From NCBI GenBank assembly GCA_003971905.1, contig RSEE01000015.1, positions 310,001-374,000 of the forward strand: a DNA stretch of 64,000 nt. Reading direction: 5' to 3'. The notes below the pieces were generated by a model that saw only the letters and a list, made by a program, of their open reading frames with translations, made no database searches and was not told the origin of the DNA. Shown here piece after piece: positions 60,589-64,000 of this stretch. The stretch is from Moniliella sp. 'wahieum'. Taxonomy: Eukaryota > Basidiomycota > Moniliellomycetes > Moniliellales > Moniliellaceae. Within the stretch, counting starts at the first letter, position 1; each line of letters opens with the position of its first letter. Both the position numbers and the translations under genes were made by a program.

Positions 60589-63500
60589 GGCTGTGGTAGA
60601 AGAGGATAGAGCAGGCGGCAATTTGAGTGCTGTTCCCGCAGATGGCAAAGCGGATTAGACCACAGCGGGCGGAGGCGGAGCTGGTTGGGTAGAGCTCAGA
60701 GCGAAAACGGTGCTGGCCGATGTCGATTGTAATGAACGCCGGCGGTGTGTGTGTGGTTCACGCCAACACCCACGCTCAGACGCTCACGACGCCAGTGCCC
60801 GTGAGTCCGTGTAACCCTAACATACACCGCTATTTACCCATTCATTACGTACCAGACTGGCCTAGTGCAGCACAAACTGTGTTACGTAACAGTGTCTCTG
60901 CCGCAGCATTAACCAGGCTCGTCCTGACGGACACATTTCTGCTCTCTGGATCTGATACGTAATGACATTTCTTTCGGAATGTCCAGATCGTTTGGAGTTC
61001 ACCGACAATATACATGAGGATGCCGGCATAACTGCTCATAATTTCTTGCCAGGGAAACTTTATGTGTAGTCACAAAATTCTATCACGAAGCCTCGATTTG
61101 AGTGCGAGCCATGCACGGTCGAGAGGAAAAAGTTAGAAGACCAAAGGTTGATCCCACCAGAAACTGGGGACTGTTTGACTGCATGAGATACTAGAAAAAG
61201 GCAGGATTTGCTTGGATTTGAGAATGAATTGTCGGAAGGATGGCGATGGAAGAGGATCGATGACCCCGCAAGAGGTGACGAACAAGTTGCAAAGACCAAT
61301 CCAATGAAGCCTGTAGAGGAATAGGCAACAAAATAAATTATGAGCGTTACAGGATAGCTCTTGGGTTTTGGCCAGGATCCCGTCAGTCCCCTTCCGTCCG
61401 GCGTTGGTGCACCGCTGTTTTCGCACTTCTGCTGTACATGCAGCACGGTCAGGCCTGATGAAGACTGGCCGCATGATGACCCTGTTGGGGTGATAGGCTG
61501 GCTTAAATGGTCAACACCACCACTAGTGCGATTGCACCACTGTCGACCGCAATCAAGACGCCAGGGCCCATCACAAAGGAGAAAGTGTGAGTGTAAACAA
61601 TAAGGTCCGCAGCCCGCAACAAAAGGAACAGGGACCAAAAGCGGAATGCACCCCAGCCTCAACCAGAAAACGCAGTAGGGAAAAGCCTCCAGACAAAAGA
61701 AACGCACCAATGAGAGAGTTCGACATTGGCGATGGAATAGGTCAACATAAAGAAAGGATTTGAAGCGGGCCCAAGCGCACAAATAACCACCGCCGTACGG
61801 CTGGTAAAGACTGGGGCCAGATAACCCAGGTCGAAGGGAAACTGCACCATTTCGACAGAACCAAGTTCATCGTTTCGGTCGATGAGACAATCCGTTCGTC
61901 AGGCAGACATAACCCAAGCAAGAGAGACGGAGGAACCTTGTGAGTACGGCGTCGGGATCGTCCTCCCGTCTTCGCCAGGGATATAATAATGCTCGTTGTG
62001 TGTATTTCGCACGGGCGACCGATTGAGGTACCGTTGGGGGTGGTAACGCAAGAAATGGCTTGATGGTAGGAGACAAATTCCCTCTTCGTGGGCAGCGCAC
62101 CCCATGTCAAGTCAGGGCGTCAGAGCGTAGCTCAATTTTGGCGGTCCAGCACGACTAGACAGAAAAGTCCGTGAAGTCTGTGAAGTCCGTGAAGATATTC
62201 CATGTGTAACGCGTCTCGCGCGCCATAGCCCGTCGCGGGCATATTCCGCTTCGAGGCCGGATGTGGCCATAATTGAGTGACCTGCCCATCGCCCCAGGGA
62301 CGGGATACAACCACGGCGTCACCTCTGGGGTGGACTTACTGTTTAGTCTGAGGAGCGGGGCAGAACGGCCGACGCGTAACCGCAAACTCCATTCAACGGT
62401 GGGGTAATCGGGTCGACGATCATGGTGTATTCTGTGCACTTGGGGCAAGAGGTAAGGGGCTGTCGTCAACCGCCCCACCACGATGGAGCCAACTGCAGCC
62501 CTCACCACGTTCCGAACCTCAACGGGTCCAGAACAACGACCAGACTGGGGCATGTGCCCGACTCTGTCTCATCTCTGCGATCGAGGCCACAGCGATGCGC
62601 CCACCCAAGTGTACTATCTCAAAGCATCGACGAAAAAGCACTGCGAGGTAAGGGTTATTCTTGGAAACACACAACCCGGCACCAGCAGCGTTAGGCTGAG
62701 GGCACCAGCAGCATTAAACAGTGCGCATGCTCAGCGAACGTTGAGCTCCGGCACGTCTCGCGCAGGACTTTCAGCACAGGAAGCTCGTGGTGATGATGAG
62801 GATGGTGGTCTGCTGAAATATGGAGTCTGAGGCTCCGACCCTCAGGCCAGAGCTCAGGGACGGAGTCGCTGCAAACAAGCACAGCACCAACCCTAGCCAT
62901 CTGAGCGGAAGACGAAAACACTGACCCTGTGCCCCAAGGCGCAAGTGGCTTACGCAGTTGGACCACCATGTGTCATGCATTATGATGGGTGATGGATGGA
63001 ACGGTCAGTTGGCCACTGCATAGCGATCGGTGATTGGTACGTAAGCGCCCTCGAAATTCTGCATGCCGGGACCGCCACTAGCGCAACAGCAGGAAAGCGA
63101 CACAAACTACTAGGACGACAGGCCAAGAAGGAACGCGGCGTTGTGGCGACCACCAGGATGGTCCGTACGCGCGTTTGCTGACAGCTGTCCTGGAGCTCAC
63201 ATCCAGCCATCATCCCGCCAGACAATGCGCGCATACGCCAACCGGATTCGTTTGTCCTGGGCCATTCCTAGAAATGATTTATCGCGGGAGGGCGCGATGA
63301 AGCAACCATGCCATGAAAACGCCCCAAAAGAAAAGAACTTCATCCGCAGTACTGAGAAAAGCTATCAAGAGAGACAGAAGGTGATATGGCGGATAGGATC
63401 GATATGTGGAGAGGTAAGAAAGAAGTGGCCTGGCATGGACGGGCCAAGTAGAGGCAAACGATCGTGCTTCGCACACTTAGGTCACGTTTGGCATACCACA

Positions 63501-64000
63501 TCATAGTAGTGTTTGCACTTACACCCCCGCCCCACTCCACGACGCCTCGAGGCGATGATCCGATTGCCTGCTGGTGATGATGAGTCCGAGACAATTTGTG
63601 GGCTTGGTGGGGGAATCTCTTGAGGCCCATTAGAATTTGGCGCACGCATGAAGTATAGCGACACCAACATCAGTTTATACTACTGTGTGCATCATCTGGA
63701 AGCACGGTATCATAGAGGGCATGAGCTTGCCGAAGTCATTGGCGGTGGATTCTCAGTCCAGAGGGTATGTTGAGGAAAGATATGAGCTCCGAAACTTACT
63801 CAGGGAACCACTGCGGACGGATATGTTCATGTGATGGGCCCCACAAAATGAAAACCGACGACCACGCTCCGATAAGAGGGCAGCAATCAAGAGTCGCTGG
63901 AAAGGCCTCCCCTGAGTAATGGGAGGGGAGGAGAAGCTTAGGCCGTGACCTTGCTAATACGAACAGCGTATAGGATCAGAGATGAGACCACAAGTTGACA
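60589..64000. other. lower-GC right end without assignable gene
   Basis: Over 3.4 kb I cannot assign a gene. The longest frame (minus, 61060-61782, 240 codons) is rich in Cys, Phe, Ser and Pro (FLYVDLFHRQCRTLSLVRFF; TLIIYFVAYSSTGFIGLVFA) and matches no family. A minus-strand frame at 61659-61850 (MVQFPFDLGYLAPVFTSRTA, PASNPFFMLTYSIANVELSH followed by GTGCGT) could be an exon of a multi-intron gene, as could 61742-62110 (FVSYHQAISCVTTPNGTSIG). Triplicated GTGAAGTCYGT occurs at 62170-62196. The region may hold an intron-rich gene, decayed mobile DNA or subtelomere-like sequence. Confidence 0.4.

Overview
The window is nuclear DNA of a GC-rich, compact fungal genome, most likely a basidiomycete yeast or smut relative. 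A Malassezia/Ustilaginomycotina-like organism is my best guess, but it is an inference. The evidence is short spliceosomal introns (about 44-120 nt, donors GTRNGT/GTACGY, branch sites CTAAC/CTGAC), an intron-bearing tRNA-Gly, and a fungal gene set. That set includes cytosolic Hsp70, uL16, a TFIIF small subunit, a Kap114/importin-9 type karyopherin, Utp11, a TBL1/Sif2-type WD40 protein, an Erf2-type palmitoyltransferase, a Fab1-type lipid kinase, a secreted aspartyl protease and an APSES/KilA-N DNA-binding domain. No prokaryotic, viral, CRISPR or complete transposon feature was seen.

Almost every recognisable gene, including ones that must work (hsp70, rpl10, UTP11, TFIIF), is cut into pieces by one- or two-base frame shifts, often at homopolymers. 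I read this as uncorrected consensus indels rather than mass pseudogenisation. CDS coordinates below therefore span the whole recognisable gene across frames and introns, not a single open frame.

Layout. 1-0.7 kb: part of UPF1 (-). 0.7-6 kb: little apart from a coiled-coil gene (-) with a 58-bp exon duplication and a possible retroelement nuclease scrap (-). 6.2-7.7 kb: secreted aspartyl protease (+). 8.1-9.4 kb: mitochondrial ribosomal protein uL29m (-). 10.3-10.5 kb: a (GATG)n microsatellite. 10.8-13.4 kb: DHHC palmitoyltransferase (+). 14.3-16.3 kb: Hsp70 (+). 16.8-20.1 kb: BTB-domain protein (-). 20.2-23.1 kb: Ser/Pro-rich protein (-). 23.5-24.9 kb: TFIIF beta (-), divergent from a Pom33/TMEM33 nucleoporin (+) at 25.1-26.0 kb. 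27.2 kb: tRNA-Gly(GCC) (-). 29.0-29.7 kb: uL16/Rpl10 (-), divergent from the WD40 gene (+) at 30.7-32.8 kb. 33.2-35.2 kb: unidentified helical protein (-). 36.5-38.5 kb: AT-hook protein (+). 39.3-40.8 kb: probable mitochondrial protein (+). 40.9-42.6 kb: asparagine-synthetase-domain protein (-), divergent from UTP11 (+) at 42.9-44.0 kb. 44.2-44.8 kb: small conserved-looking protein (-). 45.3-48.5 kb: Kap114/importin-9 (-). 50.3-55.6 kb: Fab1-type kinase (+). 57.8-60.6 kb: KilA-N + DDT/WHIM-like + PHD protein (-). 60.6-64 kb: lower-GC sequence without an assignable gene.

The genes are mostly unrelated housekeeping functions, as expected in a fungus. The repeated themes are transcription and chromatin (TFIIF beta, Sif2/TBL1-like, AT-hook protein, KilA-N/PHD protein), ribosome biogenesis (uL16, Utp11, uL29m) and nuclear transport (Kap114, Pom33). 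The most unusual items are the KilA-N-DDT-PHD architecture, an intragenic tandem duplication that doubles the AT-hooks of the 36.5-kb gene, an exon-sized duplication around a 44-nt intron at 3.9 kb, a perfect 23-bp inverted repeat at 33.1 kb, and a recurring GTGACATGTGA motif in intergenic DNA.
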